DNA of 64,000 bases from Elysia chlorotica. Lineage: Eukaryota > Mollusca > Gastropoda > Plakobranchidae. This document shows positions 10,901 through 22,900 of this stretch, piece by piece. Position 1 is the stretch's first letter. Each line of letters starts with the position of its first letter. Both the position numbers and the translations under genes were made by a program. The stretch is from NCBI GenBank assembly GCA_003991915.1, contig RQTK01000355.1, positions 1 to 64,000 of the forward strand. The letters are read 5' to 3'. The notes beneath the pieces were generated by a model. That model did not search any database. It was not told the DNA's origin and worked only from the letters and a program-made list of their open reading frames with translations.

Positions 10901-13900
10901 ATAGAAACATGAATGTGCGACTATTGGAAGTGGCTGTACAGCGGTTTCATCACAATAAATATATTTATATTGGGAGTAAAAAAGATATGGATTCTTTGAC
11001 AGATCTTGTAAAGAGGAAAATGAGCCTGTGAGTGATATAAAAAAAAGAATCAATTGTTATTCCTAAATAACTTGGGACACTAGTTGAGGTTCAAGCTGCA
11101 TCATTCCAATTAGAGGCCTCGGAGGGGAGAGAGAAGAGGCGGGCTGTAGAGAGAGCACCCTTTCTGATTATGTAAGCAGATCATGAGTGATTGACATGTT
11201 AAGCGGGCAAGAGAGAAAAATTAAGGGGTTGCAGTTGTCAGGTTTACCGTACTCCTCAGTGATGGATACCCATTTTTTGCATTTGGTAAAGGTAGCGTAA
11301 TGTTTGCTGGATATCTTCAATTTGTAATCAGAGGACAGACCCTACATAAAAGAGAGGGGTTAATAGTTGAAGTACGTTAACAAAGCTTATAGACTTTGGG
11401 TTTTTTCGCTTTCTTGTGCCTGTTTTTGAGCTTTGCGAGAATACCTGATTTGCTGTGTTTTCACTATTTTTGCTTTTTCAAATTGCTGATTGATGACGCG
11501 TACCTCCAAACAATTCGATGGATTGTTCTTTGAATCTTGAACTTTTTATGCTAAATCCTTTTCTAGATATAGACTGTAGCTCTAGATTCTGATCTAGTTG
11601 ATACCTTAGAATTGATCAAGATCTAAATGTTACTATTAGATCTGATTTCGTTGTATAATGTCTGGAACCTAGATCTAGATCTATTCTCAGGTAATAATTA
11701 GATCTAGGATTTATAGCTTGTCATTTAGATATAAATACCTTACTGCAATGATAAAGGTTTCTGATGAAACTGGGCTATTTATGCTGTTTTTAGTGAAATA
11801 TTTCTCGGTCAATGATATAGTATATAGTTATGCTACACATGATTTGTAGTTTGATGAAGTGGGTCAGTTTGTAGTAGTGACTGGCAGCATTTCCGAAAAA
11901 AGGAAATGTATGGCATTAAAAAATATCCTCTCTTATAATAAGTTCTTAGGCAAATTTAAAGACAGGGAAATTAAATTTATTGAAAAAGTTATATTTCACA
12001 GAGTTAGCAGTTTTTTGGACGAAGTGGTTTCTTAGCTGCAATTTCTTACTAGGAGACCATCGTATTTGGATTTGATCTGTAAATGATGTAATATTTAAAA
12101 TTTCCATGTGACACTGTGCAGTGGAAAGCTTAAATAATTCGAATTTCTTGGGATTTGATCTAAACTTCAAATTAAGAGGATTCAAATTACAAAAGGGTAT
12201 ATACCTGAGTTGTAGACATTTGCTTAAAACAACGTTTAATGAAGTTTTCAGTTGTTTTCTTTCCATAGCAACCTTCTCCCAGCCCCATTTATTTTAAAGG
12301 TATGTTTTAGGAAGGAATAAGCATTGAATTGTGTTTGACAGATAAGACTTTTCTAATGCCTATTGGTGGTTTGAGCTTCAAATTAAGAGAATCAAACAAG
12401 AAAAACTTCGAATTATGAGATTTTAATAGAGCAAATCACTATTCTCTTGTAAAACTCGATTTATGAGTAATTAGAATTATCGAACATGCGCACAGACAGT
12501 GATGAGCGATGCGACAGTGTTTGCTTGTCTTCGGACATTCATCGTTTGAGACTGTGTTGGGCTAGGTCTAGATGGCACGTGCTGATCAGTGTGTACTGTA
12601 AAACGTGATGCAACAATGTTTACTTGGCTACACACATTAATTTTTTAGTGTAAGACTAAGAGACTGCATGGGCCTAGGCCTAAGCGTACAAAACTGGGAC
12701 CATATGACCTCTCAGGCCACATGTGGCACACAATGATCAGCGTGTAAATGTAAGCCTATTGGTGGCGCTGATTAGCAAGAGAGTGGTGATGGTGGGCCTT
12801 GTTAGTGATAGATTTGATGACTCATGACTGGCAAGGGTACTGCATTGCATAAGGGAGGGAAAGGTATGTCCGAATACGCTGATTTTTCGAGAAACTCTAC
12901 CACCCAGCGGCATGAAGTTAGTCATTTCTTTTCGGTTTAGCGATAGTATGCTGGCCGACGATTTCGGTTTACCGTAGGTTTCATATAAGGAAAAAAGAAG
13001 GAAAACCGCAATTATTTCGATTTCTTTTCGGTTTAGCCGTTTTTTTGGTTAATAATAATAATAATAATACATGGTTTATCAGGCCTCGTTATGTGAGGTT
13101 TCAACTGTAGTTTGAAAATATCAAGCAAGTTCACAGGAAAAACTAAATCATGGTCAGAGGTGGAGGTTGGAGATGATTTGTAGGTCTAATTTTGATGCTA
13201 TACTGATCTTTATAATTATTATCTGAGTTTTAGTTAGATGGGTTTCATGTTATTTTTTAATTTCTAAAAAAATATGATTTCTCATTGCGTAAATTAATGT
13301 GTTCAGTGCCATTTTTTCTATATAGTCAAGACAAGGCACTATTTTCTAGGCTAATTATTTGTTTTAGATGGGCATACAGCAGAGCAAATGTCTTAAGATG
13401 GATTAATAATGAACACTGATTTAGCAAACAAACCAAATTGTATTTTTTTCCATCTTTGACTTCAATAGGATATCTTTCATCCCAATGTAAAAAAAAAAAT
13501 CTAAATCTTTTTAACCCCTTTGTGACATACAATGTACACGGTGTGTCCGATTTTTTGTGACAAGATGCCTAGCCCATGCACATTGTACGTCCTCAAATCT
13601 ATCTATTTCGCCATTCCCCATTACGCTTAGATGTACAATGTGGTGCGTGTCGTTGACTTCGTTAAAGAGGCACTGAGTGCAAAGTAATTAAAAAACTGAT
13701 TGCATGGTTGAATTCAGTGATGTTAAAATCTACAAATCATTACCCTTTTCAATTTTCGAACAATGCCCGTCATGGCATTTGAAAATACTTCAGTCACGAA
13801 GAGGTTAAGACAATTATAAGTGCAGCAATTTGACCAAATAGACAAATTTGATAAAAGACAGACCTATTTACTCCTTCGTGGCGGAATTTATTTTGGTGAT

Positions 13901-14369
13901 TGAATGACATGTACGGCACAAAGGGGTTAAGACAAATCAATTGTGCTCCTGAAATGCTTGCTATTTTTTTTCCACAGAGAGGAAACCAAGGTACTCATCA
14001 CCTACATCATCAGCCTCACTTCCTGGTAAAGAGGTTGCTGTGTTCCTAGGATATTTAGAGCGTAAGGATGACAATGATCGTCGCCTAAAGCAGGATGACC
14101 TTGATTTGCGGCGCAGGGAACTTGAGCTTCATAGGAAACAGTTTGAGCTACGCAGGGAACGGTTTGAGTTTGAGCGACTAGAAAGACAGGCACACCTGGA
14201 TTTGCTCAAAGCACAAGCTGAAGTTCTTGTCTCACAGCGCACCCAGCAGCAACAGCAACATCTACAACAAGAGCAAAAATTAGTGTATGCTGACCCAAAA
14301 GGAGATGGAAGTGGTGTCACAGAATACACAATAGTGGTCAACAATGATCAAGCATATATCACACAATAA
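4735..14369 (+). CDS. gene A: FAR1/ZSWIM3-N-like, Myb-like, AT-hook, coiled-coil protein (449 aa, six coding exons)
   Basis: Join 4735-4993, 6738-6897, 7520-7642, 8240-8461, 10694-10887, 13978-14369: 1,350 nt. The frame is maintained across all GT-AG junctions. The ATG at 4735 is the first in its exon and has an in-frame TAA 27 nt upstream (4708-4710). Domains in order: acidic N-terminus (1-50); FAR1/WRKY-GCM1-like module as in the N-terminus of ZSWIM3 (about 54-175) with candidate zinc ligands C121, C146, H168 and H171; Myb/SANT-like helical domain (about 186-280, W208 and W214); AT-hook RGRP at 292-295; coiled coil rich in Arg/Glu (about 338-405), poly-Q (409-418) and a conserved tail. Likely a nuclear DNA-binding protein; target and pathway are unknown. 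It is the tandem paralogue of gene B, with identical intron phases. It lacks the RNase-H and SWIM regions of true ZSWIM or MULE proteins. Confidence 0.85.
5502..5526. repeat. (CA)n microsatellite
   Basis: About 12 CA units in intron 1 of gene A. Confidence 0.95.
6106..6285 (+). mobile_element. tRNA-derived SINE, family 1, copy 3, with 14-bp target-site duplication
   Basis: Perfect TCCATCATTCATGT at 6092-6105 and 6286-6299 defines the insertion, so the body is 180 bp. The head has GCTAGCCCTGGGGTAGAACA and GTGGTTGGAGCCC, the body GGTATCCCCACCCTGTCTTG, the tail TCCTGATGTTGGACGTTAAA. It lies in intron 1 of gene A. Confidence 0.92.
6738..6897 (+). CDS. gene A coding exon 2 (zinc module, part 1)
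   Basis: Acceptor TTTTTTCAG, donor AA|GTAAGT. Encodes residues 87-139, with FKPKSVTSIEYANERRVRD and the first putative zinc ligand in VKMVCTHYG (C121). Basic residues (KKEGLKPRKK) close the exon. Phase 1 in, phase 2 out, the same as the matching exon of gene B. Confidence 0.85.
7520..7642 (+). CDS. gene A coding exon 3 (zinc module, part 2)
   Basis: A 123-bp exon encoding about residues 140-180, with GCEAMVHLRYKGGTLNIVG and then C-N-L-E-H-K-N-H-P. The GC and the H-x2-H pair correspond to the second to fourth metal ligands of the FAR1/WRKY-GCM1 fold. It is 88 percent identical at protein level (36/41) to the gene B exon. Confidence 0.87.
8240..8461 (+). CDS. gene A coding exon 4 (Myb/SANT-like domain)
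   Basis: Encodes about residues 181-254. The pattern is FSDDIDLLMAKVVMEHNPF, spaced tryptophans (NW, EKEW), then a basic third helix KTVTVRVVKKRIRFLIDRYM. This resembles the Myb/SANT-like domains found with Harbinger-type and other transposon-derived proteins in invertebrates. The 222-bp length matches gene B exactly. Confidence 0.85.
8462..10693. other. gene A intron 4 (2.2 kb)
   Basis: It holds a 9-bp perfect inverted repeat (GCCGCTACG at 9009-9017 and its complement at 9030-9038) with a 12-nt loop, a CAGTGACCACTG-containing segment near 8933 that resembles decayed TIR-element ends, and an AGATCT cluster near 9,510-9,570. No exon is evident. Confidence 0.6.
10694..10887 (+). CDS. gene A coding exon 5 (AT-hook)
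   Basis: Encodes residues 255-319. The stretch APLPDDEMGIILYELAKAKQ completes the Myb-like domain. It is followed by the AT-hook core KRGRPRKYPK (RGRP at 292-295) and an acidic patch (ESEDDDEEF). AT-hooks bind the minor groove of AT-rich DNA. Phase 2 in, phase 1 out. Confidence 0.85.
12119..13111. mobile_element. CAGTKGAAA-type pogo/Tigger-like element(s)
   Basis: The left end CAGTGGAAAGCTTAAATAATTCGAA is homologous to 20658-20925; shared blocks include CAAATTAAGAGGATTCAAAT, GTTGTTTTCTTTCCATAGCA and ATGCCTATTGGTGGT. The right end on the other strand reads CAGTTGAAACCTCACATAAC, and is homologous to the terminus at 25791. Whether this is one 993-bp element or two adjoining ones is unclear. Confidence 0.5.
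13511..13807. mobile_element. TTAA-flanked MITE, piggyBac-like, copy 1 (about 297 bp)
   Basis: The left end is TTAA followed by CCCCTTTGTGACATAC. The right end on the other strand is TTAA then CCTCTTCGTGAC. TTAA target sites and CCC-starting termini are hallmarks of piggyBac-type transposons. Internal blocks (ATTGTACGTCCTCAAATC, CCATTCCCCA, AAAGAGGCACTGA, GTTGAATTCAGT) match the copy at 58370-59039 in order. No transposase is present. Confidence 0.75.
13866..13930. mobile_element. second, adjoining TIR fragment of the TTAA MITE type
   Basis: The left part reads CTCCTTCGTGGCGG and the right end is GTACGGCACAAAGGGG then TTAA. The complement of the right end (TTAACCCCTTTGTG) matches the left terminus at 13511 for 14 bases. 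This is probably a second, internally deleted copy or a solo end next to the first. Confidence 0.5.
13978..14369 (+). CDS. gene A coding exon 6 (coiled coil, poly-Q, stop)
   Basis: Acceptor TTTTTTTCCACAG. Encodes about residues 320-449, ending in TAA at 14367-14369. It carries AVFLGYLERKDDNDRRLKQD, a charged helix with repeated Glu/Arg spacing, QRTQQQQQ and the tail GDGSGVTEYTIVVNNDQA. This exon and gene B exon 6 are both 392 nt. Confidence 0.87.
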
Positions 14370-14625
14370 TGCAATTATGACAATTTTCTTTGTTATTCAA
14401 GGAAAAGAGACAACTCAACTAGTGTGCTTCTGAAAAGAAATAACTAAATTGATATTTCTGCGAAGGGGGCATCATTTTTTAACTGGATAAAGTGCTTTAA
14501 AGGCTTTGAACTACAATACTCACTGTTGAGTAACTGTCACTGCATTTTGTTATTTGTAATATTATGTAAATACCTGTTAATACGATGCAGCATTCTTTTT
14601 CTTTGGCTACATTTTCATTAAATTT

Positions 14626-14662
14626 AATAAAAATCGGCCAATCTTGGAATGAAGAAAATAAA
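14626..14662 (+). terminator. poly(A) signals of gene A
   Basis: AATAAA occurs at 14626-14631 and again at 14657-14662, 257 and 288 nt after the stop codon. Either would give a 3' UTR of about 280-310 nt. The cleavage site itself cannot be seen. Confidence 0.65.
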
Positions 14663-14669
14663 CTGTAGG

Positions 14670-16628
14670 ACTTTCCCATCTTTTTATATATATATGTATT
14701 TTATGTTCTATTTGTTTGTCTGAAAGTAAGATGTGTAAATTTTCTCTTAATGAAATCTTTAATTTTTGTCATGTTGTTATAATATTTAATTACATCGGTT
14801 CTATTTAAAACTGTTACAACTCCGTGGTGTGGGTTTTTTAAAAATAAAAACACAAGACCTGCTGTGCACAAACTAATCAAAGCCAATTAGCTACTAGCAT
14901 GCTCTCTATCTGCAATAGTGTTTTGTCTATAGATATAATACATAATGGTTTCAGAATTAAGCAAATTTATAGCAAAATAAAGTTTTAGTAAAAGTTTAAG
15001 ACCACATTATAAACAAAATAATTACAAATCTTGTTTTTCCTTTACCAATTTGAGATTGAACCATCTTTCTTTCATTGTTACAGAATCTGAAAATCATAAA
15101 AACTGAGTTTATTTCAATCAGTATGCCAAACTTGATATCATGGGACATGCCTAAGAACAGCAAAAAAAAAAAAGAAGAAAATTCCAATTAAATGAAAATC
15201 AATCCAAAAAGTATCTGAAATCCACATTTTTCTTGCACTGCCTTCAGTTGGTTACCATTGCTTATGTATTGATTTGCTGAAAAGCTTTCAGCTCCAATTC
15301 TTAACACTTCAAGGAGGGAAAACATAAAAAGTTGTTAGTACTAAGCAATGTGACCTTTGGTAAACACAACCTTCCAGTTTTATTGTCAAGGTCATATGAC
15401 CTAGTTTAACCTTGGACTTGTTTAGACTGAATTGAAGCTTAAACTTAAAAGAAACTGCTATGGAGTTTCATAAATGAGAGAACAAAATCTCAAGGCTGTT
15501 ACTGGCTTAAGAAGTGAGTTGTTAATGTCTCTTATTATAGTTCCGATTTTAAAGAAGGGATGAAAAGCTTAAGATGGAATGATGGAGCTATTCCTTGTAC
15601 CTAAATAATGTTAATTTTTTTCATTCAGATTTTAACAGAGTTCATAATTGTCACAAGCTGAATTGCCTTTCAAACAATACCAGATTGTTGCAACTAAATG
15701 TTTAAACTTAATCATTGGGCATCTTTTCAATATCAGAAGTCTTTTAATGAAGCTTGAGCAAAGGTTCAGCTAGATTATTTTATAATTTCAAACTTCAGAT
15801 TGCTTTGCGCATCTACTGGCGTATAAATTGTTACAATAACACAATTAAAATGATTTTTTTTCATGGGAAGAAACAAAAACTCTAAATAAAAAATTTAAAA
15901 AAATTGAGTTAAGTGTCCATAAACAATTTTTATTCATCTGCCTTCTCTGTTAAAAAAAAAAGGACTGTCATTTACTTTCAACATGTATGATTTTTTCTGA
16001 ACTTCAGCCTACTCATCTATAGATTAATAAGGTAAACTTAGATTTGCAATATCCGTGCTCCACATAATCCCTACACCACAAGCAATACATACACTTGTAT
16101 AAAGTGATCACCGTAGGTTTTAACTCATAAATGCAATACATTTTTTCACATCATATTCCTAACCCAAGTAAAATTCTAGCGGATACATTATTGCATAAAA
16201 AGCCTAACTCTCTCCCTTTACACAATCTAATTTGTCTGCACATTGTAGCATGGTGACCTTTAAATTATGATATGCTAAAAGATAAACAGTTGTTACATTA
16301 TAATTGGCATGCCACGAATATCAAAATATGTTGCATTTAGGAAGGCTTACTTTCAAAGACATACTCTGTCATAACACAAGAAAAAAAAATTACCATTACC
16401 GTAATAAGTCTTAGTTATATAAATTTGTTTACATTTTTTTAACTCTTTTGGCCTATTAATATTGAAATATTTGTTTTGCTCATTTATGTACACAAATTGT
16501 ATTATAAGAAAATCGTATGCACCCCTTTCTGTTTCTAATATTGTTAAAATTTTAAGTTGCACTAATAAATTAAAGAAACTTCTACCTATTTTACTTATTC
16601 TCACTGTGTATATTTATTCATCCACCAG
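14670..16628. other. spacer and 5'-UTR intron between genes A and B
   Basis: AT-rich sequence without convincing ORFs. It must hold the promoter and first non-coding exon of gene B, because the ATG exon of gene B starts after a splice acceptor (TTCATCCACCAG, AG at 16627-16628). I could not identify the promoter. Confidence 0.5.
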
Positions 16629-16658
16629 GTTCATTGGATACAAAAGAACTAAGAAGAC

Positions 16659-16971
16659 ATGACAGAGGCAGGACAAGAAGCTGAAACTGAAATGGAACAA
16701 ATGGAACAAATGGAAGATCATGCTGGTGATCAAGTTGCAGGCAATGACGAAACAGAAAACCAAGAATTAAATGAGGATGAAAATGATGCAAACGGTGAAG
16801 AAAATGAACAGGATGGCATAGAAGAGACTGAAGGGGTCAACGGTGTTGATTCAGGGGATGGTGTGGATACCACAGCAGAATTTCTAAAAATATTTCAAGG
16901 GAAAACAGAGTTTACTAGTTGGGAAGAATTCAATACCCTGTTTGAAGAATTTCAAAGAGAAACAGGTTCAG
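16659..16971 (+). CDS. gene B coding exon 1
   Basis: Encodes residues 1-104. The acidic Glu/Asp/Asn-rich N-terminus is unlike that of gene A in sequence but similar in composition; conservation begins at VDTTAEFLKIFQGKTEF. Donor G|GTGAGAG, phase 1 out. Confidence 0.85.
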
Positions 16972-19900
16972 GTGAGAGATCTTTTGTCAATGTCATCAAT
17001 TAATTCTTCTGTATAGATTTCCTTGCAGAAAGTTGCAACTTTCCCGTCCGCACCTTTTGAACAAATAAGTTTTTGCAACTTTTCCCGTTTTTTTACAATT
17101 TCTTGCAGGATTTCGCAACTTTCATGAAAAATACAATAATTTCCTGTGTATATTTCACACCCAGACAGCTGCTGTAGAAAGTCTGTAGCTAGTTCAAAAC
17201 ATGTTAGAATCATATGTCAAATTATATGAGCCTTTCAATGTTAAAGTTAAAGAAAAATTCCTGTGTAGAGGTATCATACCATTGCACATAGGTACTTAAT
17301 AAAAGGAAAACATCCAAAACATGGGTTATAAAGAAAGGCATTGATCAAATATGAAGGGGATATGATTACAGATGACACAATGGGAAATAACAAAAATGTC
17401 TCTCTGCCTATCTCTCTATCCCTTCTGCTGTCCCTCCTTGGGTCTCTCTATGTTTGTCCGTCTATCTCTAGTCTCTCTATCATGAGGGAGGTGGTCTAAG
17501 GGTAGAGCCTGCAGCCTCTATTGAAAGAGCTACGGTTTCGATTCCTGCTCTGACAGCTGCTTTATTTTTGTTCTGGTTGAGTCAGTGTCAGTATACCTCT
17601 CCTAGATTGCGTTAAAAAAAACCCAACAGAAACTAGAACTTTAAACTAAGAGACAGATTCGTTTTCTCTTATAAAATAATACTTTTCTTTACGAATAAAT
17701 GCATTCTAAAGAGTTTTTGACTGATGCCAACTGTGAGTGCCTTTACCTCAACATTTTGATGTTAGGAAATAGTGAAAGTAAGACCACAGTGAAAATCTAA
17801 AGAGAAAAAAAAACATACTCAGAGAACTTATGAACATAAAATTAACCACAGATTACTATTCTTTGAGGACTGATCATTTGTTTACCGACTCCAAGGCACA
17901 TTTTCTTCTACTGTAAGAACCTGCTTTTCTTGTCTCCCGGGCGGCGGAGACCACAGTATTATTCGAGGTTATTGTAACACAAAGTTATTAGTCAGCGAAA
18001 GTACATAAACAATTAAAAATTGTTTACTTTGCATTGTTTTTTGAATCCCAAAGGCTAAAATTAACCGCAACGTTTTGCAACTTGTCACATTTTTTGCTGC
18101 AACCTTTTGCAACTTTTTAAATTTTTGCAACTTTTGCCACTTTTAATCACAACTTTCTGGAGGGTCAGGTAGAGAGTTGGGACTGTAGCTGACTTGCGTG
18201 TATTCTTTATTTCCTGGTTATCTACTTCACAGTAAATTTGATATTCCTATCTTCATTGAGATTTTTGTTAACTCTTTGTCCAAAATTCTAGTTGTGGCAT
18301 CTATGTGTGAAACAACCAGGGTGAATCAGGCACAAGTCTCTAATACAAGTTTTGAGCTAAAGCCCCTTAAGTATAAACATTTAAATTTGCTATATATATA
18401 CCTTTTTCATTTTCAAATTAATTATCTCTAGTTGTAGAGATATAGAGATATATAGTTATAGAGCTATAATTCTTTCAACCTCTGAAAGTGCATTTGATTC
18501 TTTTAAACACACTATCAATAACTCCAAACGTCAAATTTACGAATTGTACCTGATTCATCCTAGTTGCCTCAGTTTTAAAACACTTAACTGTGATCACTTA
18601 CTGTTTTGTTAGATTGACAAAAAATCTTCTTGGTCTTACTCTTGGTTTCAGGTACCCTTTATGAACGTAATTTTAAATGCCTAGGTAGTGTGTCACATTG
18701 AATTTTGTGATGATTTATCTAAATCAGTCAGTGTTGTAAACATAGAAACTTTTATTACAATAGTGTAATATAGCTATAGATATGTAACAATAACACCCTA
18801 GAAAGATTGCATTAGTTTTTTCCATTATTTTATTAAAAAAAAATAATTTTGTAATGATCAGCTATCAGAGAAGATTGAACTTCACGTAAAAAATAGTTAC
18901 CTTTCAATTTCATTATTGACAATATGGCGGGAATTTGAAACTGAAGTAATAGACATGCTTTTTATAGATTGCTGTCTCACTACATTCAATTAATTTTGAA
19001 GCAAAAAACTGCGTCTATCCTTCCTGGTCATGAGTGTCCACCTAAGTTTTTAGAAATTTATAGTGATGTTACATAATTTTATTTTAAGACCAACATTTCT
19101 TCTGAAAGATTCTATCCTTGACAGTTTGAAGTTTTAATAACCAGAAGCTGGTTAAATTAATTACATCAATTGGTATTCTAAGTTTACTCTTTAAACCTGA
19201 GTGGCCATGATGGAAAATAAAAAACAATACCCTCTTTCCATTTGTAGATCTATTTAAAACCTCGTCGAAACATGGAATGGGCATGAGGGCTTAATGAGTT
19301 AAATAAATACACAGGTTATTGCACTTTTTGGATAATCCTACTATTTCCATGGATGAAAACATTTTGAAATTTATAAATCTTTGACATTATATTTTACCTC
19401 CTTGCAGCGTTCAAGCCAAAGTCAGCAACAAGCATAGAGTTTGCCAATGAAAGAAGAGTGAGAGATATTATTCCTGCACATTTTGTGTATCAAACAGTAA
19501 AAATGGTTTGTCAAAATTATGGAACACCTACACCTGTGGCTAGGGATGGCTCGACTCGAAAGCCGAGAAAGTGAGTTCATTATTAAATTTCACATTTACA
19601 TCTCAGTAAAGTCTGTAAGTACTTGACAAAACCTAGCACGCTGTGTTAGAACCGGCTTCTCCTGTGAAATGTAATTTTTTCTCTTATTTTACATGTCTCA
19701 CTCTCAAAACCCACTCTTGACAATATCTGCTTAAGAACCCAATTTAAGATAGAAGTTTGGATTTTTTTGGAAATATTCCAAATCTCTTAATTTATTTCAG
19801 ATCTAAAAGCTAATCAAGATCTAGTTCTACAGTGTGTGACTAAGTCTAGATCCAGTAGGTTTAATTGGTATATCTAGATCTCAACATGAATTTTAATACA

Positions 19901-22900
19901 CTGATTAGGGATCTCTAAAATTTGGAAATCGATTCTTCAATTAAAAACAAATTTCAATTTGTGTGGTTAGAGGAGACGATGACTCTTAAAATAAAATGGA
20001 GGCATTGCAATCATCTAGTATTACCAAGTGCCAGTGTTCCTTCAAAAGTATCAAATTATTAGTGTATGATTTAAGAAAAAAGTTGTTTTGGTGTAGAAAT
20101 AACTTTTTACTCTTTTTAATGGACAAAAAATGAAATTGGTTGGGGTTTTTTGTTGTTGTTGTACCATATTTGAAGGAACTGCACACAAGCCCCTAGAGAT
20201 TATAAATGCTTTCTTTATTTTCTTCTGCCAGATATGTTGGCCTCGGATGTGAAGCAATGGTGCATCTGCGGTATAAAGGCGGTACTCTCAACATTGTCAG
20301 CTGTAACTTGGAACATAAAAACCATGCTCTGTTTTCTGGTAATGAGGTTATAAGGTAAATATAACCTAAATGAAATGACAATCACTTAAAACCTCTGCCA
20401 TCAATGAGCACTAGGCCACCTAATTGTAAAGATGTCTGTAAATCTTTAACAGGTTTTTCACTAAGGTTTTACCCATTGGAACTTATTTGCATTTAATGAT
20501 ATAAATCAATATGTATTTAGTTTCATGGAAAATTTGGTGGAATTTGAAAACTCAACAAAAATATTTTCAGTTTTAAAAGAGTACCCAACTGCAAGCGCAC
20601 AAAATGAATTGGCTAGTTTTATCGTCAGGGGAAAAAAAAGAAAATAAAGACAAGGTACAGTGGAAACCATATAATTCGAATGGCTTAGGAATTGACCAAA
20701 ACTTTGAATTAGGAGGATTCTATTGTAGAAAGGGATATATCTGAACCCCTAAAAAAAAATAAGCAGTTATTTACCATTACTTTTGAAACACTGCGTTTAT
20801 AGTTTCCTATTGTTTTCTTTCTATAGCAACCTTCTTGACAGATAGTACTTTTGCAATGCCTATTGGTGGTGTGAGCTTCCAATTAAGAGAATCAAATCAC
20901 AGAAACTTCGAATTATAAGTCTGATTTTAATACAGTGGTCTCTGTGTAAGAACTCTCCGAACCGGCTCACTCTATGAAACGTAATTCTTTCTCTTTAATT
21001 TAATAATTAGCACCCCTACTCACCGACTGATAGGAGTAGCGCATATCTGAATACACGTGATCAGATGGGTGAGAAGAGTGGGAGGGCGGAGGAAGGGGGT
21101 GAACATACACGAGCCTGTGAACCTTTACATACGGTTAACGAGGGTAGAGCCATGTAAGTAGATCACAGAAATCTCCTTTCCGCCATTCTTTGTCACATCG
21201 TTAACCAACGAACCTAAACCCGTCCCCCCATAAGTAGGGCCTGCCCTGGCATAAAAATAACACGTGGACAGCAATTTTGTTGTTGTTTCGTTTTGCTACA
21301 GTGGGTAGATATTCAATAATTCAGGAGTAAACGTGACTTTACCATTCAAAAAGCACCCTTATTTTGTAATCACTCCCACCACTTCTCTCGGTTGCTCACT
21401 CTATGTGTCGATCACTAAATGGTTAATAGAGTCTGAAACTTAAAGGGCGCTCTCTCTCTCTTTGTGTCCCTGTCTCACAATAAATTTAATAAAAACTGTT
21501 TTTCTTGTCTCCTGAGGGGCGGGGTCTTAGGCAGAGACCACTGTAGAGCCAAAGAGAAAAAAATGACCTCTCTCAAAAAACTCGGTTTCAGAGAAATTAT
21601 AATTATCAGAGTTCTTTTTGTAAGGTGGCCGCTGTATGTGGTACTGATTGTCAGCTTCTGGAAAAATAATTTTACAACTGTATACATGTACTTACATTCA
21701 AAAGTTAAATATTCTCCATTGTTTTCTAGATTAGTAAACGTTTGTAGAGACAATCGGGAAATAAAGATAGTGTATCAAAGTTTTTATTCGTTTTATTTCA
21801 AACAGGAAAGTAAGGTCTTTCTCTTTCACGGATGACATTGACCATTTAATGGCTAAAGTGGTATTGGAGCACAACCCCTTTTCCCATTGGAACTCAGAAA
21901 AGGAATGGATGGCGCTTGCTGCTGATCTTCAAAGTCGGGATGATAGAATGAAGACAGTCACTGTCCGTGTTGTGAAGAAAAGAATTCGTTTTCTAATAGA
22001 CAGATACATGGCAAACAGCAATGGAAAGTAAGAAAAAGTTTTAATCTTTTCCCTCTTGGGAAAGGAAAAAAAAAAAAGAGAAAATTGAAAAAAGGCAAAA
22101 AACATAAAGAAAAAAACCTTGGCTGACTGCAGCTTACCAGAATATTTTTAGATACATTATTTCTGCTCCTGTCCCCTTCCAAATTCGAGTGTGGAATCAC
22201 CCTTAACTCTGAGCAAATTCAGGTTTATCATCATGCATTTTTTTCCTCTTTTTTTTTTTTGCTTTTCTCTAAAAAAAAAATAAAACATTGGTATTCTATA
22301 AAATGGATTCTTCTGTGGTTTCATAAAAAGGGAAAGGGAAAAAATGTTGTTTATATTATTACTGATAACAAAACATATTTTCATGACTCCAAAACTTTTT
22401 TTAAAATTAAAAAATATATTTATCTGTCAAATATACTGTTTGTGAACAGAAACTGAAAAAGCAGGATAAACCTTCCGCTTCACCATAATACATTTTGTCT
22501 TTTCAGAGCTCCATTGCCAGATGATGAAATGGGCATTATTCTGTATGAGCTCGCAAAGGCAAAGCAAGACGCGATGGACAATATAACCAAAGTACCAAAA
22601 AAACCAGGAGCCAGAAAAAGAGGTAGACCAAGAAAATACCCTCGCCCTGAATCAGAGGAAGATGAGGAATTAGAGGCTATGTTTGATGCTGATGACTCGG
22701 CAACTTATTCTCCAGGTAAATTATCCATTGACGATTGTGCTTTTTTCAACCTCCTATTCCACTTTTTTATGCTTTGTGTTGTAATTGCAAGTCCACCCAT
22801 CAATCTCTTTGGTTCCAGATTTTAACTTTCACTCGATGCTCTACTTAAAATTAAATAGATCTATCTTCATTTGCTGCTGGTTCAATGAGTTTTTTTTTAT

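Larger units (their letters stand above)
10888..13977. other. gene A intron 5 (3.1 kb), repeat-rich
   Basis: Contains an AGATCT-rich stretch (11,560-11,720), a CAGTGGAAA-type element (12119-13111) and TTAA-bounded MITEs (13511-13930), each listed separately. The rest shows no coding signal; the antisense ORF at 11946-12266 lies in and around the repeat. Confidence 0.6.
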
